Shown here piece after piece: positions 45,601-48,600 of a stretch of DNA of 64,000 nucleotides (positions are counted from its first letter, which is position 1; each line of letters begins with the position of its first letter). The notes under the pieces are model-generated. The model saw only the letters and a program-made list of their open reading frames with translations, made no database searches and was not told the origin of the DNA. Both the position numbers and the translations under genes were made by a program. The stretch lies in NCBI RefSeq assembly GCF_030816965.1, contig NZ_JAUSYQ010000002.1, positions 8,608,001 to 8,672,000 of the forward strand, given 5' to 3'. Source of the DNA: Streptomyces canus. GTDB lineage: Bacteria; Actinomycetota; Actinomycetes; Streptomycetales; Streptomycetaceae.

Positions 45601-48600
45601 CTGGTGACCGGCGAGCCCTACGCCCCGGACGATGCGCTGACGGTGCCCGAGAGCCACGGACAGGAGGTGTCCGGCGACGAGGACCTCTGGCAGGGCAGGT
45701 TCGGCGACCACCCCTACCAGACGTTCAGCGTCGGCGCGCACCCGGAACTGGTCCGCGCCGCCGAGGATCTGATGGCGGAGCTGTCCGGCGAATCCTGGCG
45801 CTTCACCAGGACCGGGGCCCTGCCGCACGACGCCCTGGTGCGGCACTTCCAGCCGCACTACCTCGCCGCCGGCTTCGACCAGGCGTCCGTCCCCGCGGGC
45901 TCCCGGCTTCTGTTGAGAGCCCAGGGCGGGTTGCGGGACATAGAGGCCACGGTGGTGCACCGGATGCGGCTCGTCGGTCCACTCGTCGTGTCCAAGCCTG
46001 ACACGATCGCGACCGATGAATCGCACGCCATGGATCTGCAGACGTCGGCGTCGGTGAGCACGACCCGGTCCCGTTCCTGGGCCCTGGGGGTCACCGCCGC
46101 GCACACGCTGACGGGGCCGGACGGAACCGTGCTCAGCACCTTCTACGGCCTCTCTTACAGCCGGGGCGGCTCCCGCGCCTCGACCACTGCCGTGTCGCGC
46201 AAGGTGACCCTCGAGGTCGGCCGCAGCGCCGCCGGCCACCACGTCCTGATCACAGGCAACACCCAGCACGAACTCGCCGGCGCACTGCGTCCGGTCGGCG
46301 CCCTCGGCCCGCTGCTGAGCCCGCTCTACCGGAACAGCTGGGCCGGCAAGAGGCTGACGTTCACCGGGGACTGGCTGGGCCACCTGCCGGAGAAGGCCGT
46401 GCATGAGCTCGGCCTCGTCCAGGACGGGCTGGGCGAGGTTCCGCGTTACACCGACAGGCCGTGGACGCAGCCGAACTGGCTGCATGACCGTCCGTTCGGC
46501 TCGTATGCCGCCAACACGCTGGACGCCGGCAAGGTGCTGGCCGCCTTCGACCGGCAGTTGCGGGACTGGGGCGTCGACGAGACGGGGCGTGAACGGCTGC
46601 GTGACATGATCTCTCCGCGAGCGCTGGGGGCCCTGCGCGAGCAGATGACGTCCACCGGCGCCGTCACCCGTACCCGTGTGGGCAACCGAAGCTGGCATGG
46701 CATCCGTATCGGCAGCCGGTACGGCTCTCTGCGGCTGGAACTCATCGCCGGCAAGCCGATGTTCGACCGCCTCGACCACGGACTCACCGTGTGGGACGTC
46801 CGGGTCGCCACCATGAGCGAGACGGAGGCAACATCAGCGGCAACCTCCCGTGGGGTCAACTGGGGCATCACGCAGAGTACGGGAACCCTCTCCTCCGTCG
46901 CGACGCCGAGCCCGGGTGACGTCACGGCTGTACGGGCCGGCCTGAGCGGAGGGGTCGGCCATGCGGATCGCATGTCCTCCAGCCGGTCCCGCACGCGCCA
47001 GAAGGAGCAGTCCTTCTCCACAACCGAGCCGCACGCCGAATTTCTCACCGGCTACAAGCTGCGGCTCACGCTCGACCTCGGAAACGGCGAGACCGCCACG
47101 ACGGAGGGCTCGGTCGGCTCCCTGCGGGAGCAGGTACCGCTGAGTCTGACGGTCCCCGACGCCCGCCCCGCCGCAGGGGGTGACCCGCTCGGCACGCCCA
47201 CGCCGGACACCCCGGCGCGGTCGGTCAGGCTGCGAGCGCCGGGGGACGTCACCCAGGAGGCCGTCGACCGCTGGCGTTCCACCGCGCGGCCCGACGGCAC
47301 CCAGGCGCCCTTCGAGCCCCCGGCCCAGGGCTTCCAGGTACGCCGCGTCATCGGTCTGGAGAACCTCAGGGAGGCCGGCGACCTGGCCCTCGCCATGGCG
47401 TACGGCATGCCTGTCAGCCGTGTGAACGGCGTCGCGCACGAGCTGACCGGACTCGCTCTGGACGCGGCGCTGGGCGATGCGCGTCGCACGGCGCTCACCC
47501 GGCCCGGCACGGTGTCGGCACTCGCCCTGGACGAGGGGATCAGCGACGCGGCGCTGGCCGCCTTCTACGCGGAGAGCGCGGCCGCGGACGGCTACCGCGT
47601 GGTGGGACTGAACGACGACACGTCCACGAACTGGGCCCACGGTCACTACCGGATCCACTCCAAGCCGGACTTCTCCCGGGCCACCCTGCTGACGGTGTTC
47701 CCCGACAGCAGCATGTTCGCCGACGAAGGGGACGCCACCAGCACCGGCGCCGCGCTCTCGTACGCCGCGAGCCAGGGCGTCACGACCACGCTGCAGCCGG
47801 TTGTCTCCGCCGGCCAGGCCGTCTCGGCCGTCCCGGCCGTCTCCGGGACAGGACCCGCCTCCGGCGAGGCCGACGAGCATGCCGTCTCGGCCGCGCGGAG
47901 TGGCGCGACAGGCACCGAGCGAAGCGGTCGCACCTTCCTGTTCGCCATCCCGACCGGCTGGCTCGGTGTCGCCGAGGTGGAGCGATGGATGGCGTTCGGC
48001 CGCGTCAGGCCCCTTCCACAGGGTGCTCACGCGGACACCGTGCTCATCGCGCTCGTGAGCGAGGACGTGGCCCGGGAGTGGGGCCTTGTCGACGACGGGA
48101 ACTTCCCGCCCCGGGTCGCGGACGCGTGGGCTGATGTCAGCAAGGCGGGCAATGCCTGGGTTGCCGCGGACGACGCCTACTGGAAGAAGCGCCGTGAGGT
48201 GGCCGAACTCCCGGAGGAGGCTCCGGAGCTGAAGAGCACGGTCCTGCAGCCTCTGCTCGACCGGGCCGAGGCCGCGGCCGGCGAGTTCCATCGGGTGCGG
48301 GCGGCGGCCGACCGGCTCACTCGCTGGCACCGGCTGCCCGCCGAGGCGCACCGGCCCGGTGAGCCGGAGTTGCGCGCGGGCCTGCCCGAACCGCTTGCCG
48401 TGGAGTTCACCGTGGCGGACGGCGAGGTGAAGGCCGGGCACCTCGTTTACGAGGTGCGGGACGGCGTGGCCGGCGATCCCGGGCTGCTCGTCTCGCCGGA
48501 GGGCGACCAGTCGTACACGCTGTACGAGGTTCCCGAGGACGGGGACGGCTTCTTCCATGCCCTTGCCGAAGGGCTGCATCATGTCGACCCCGGCCTGCTT

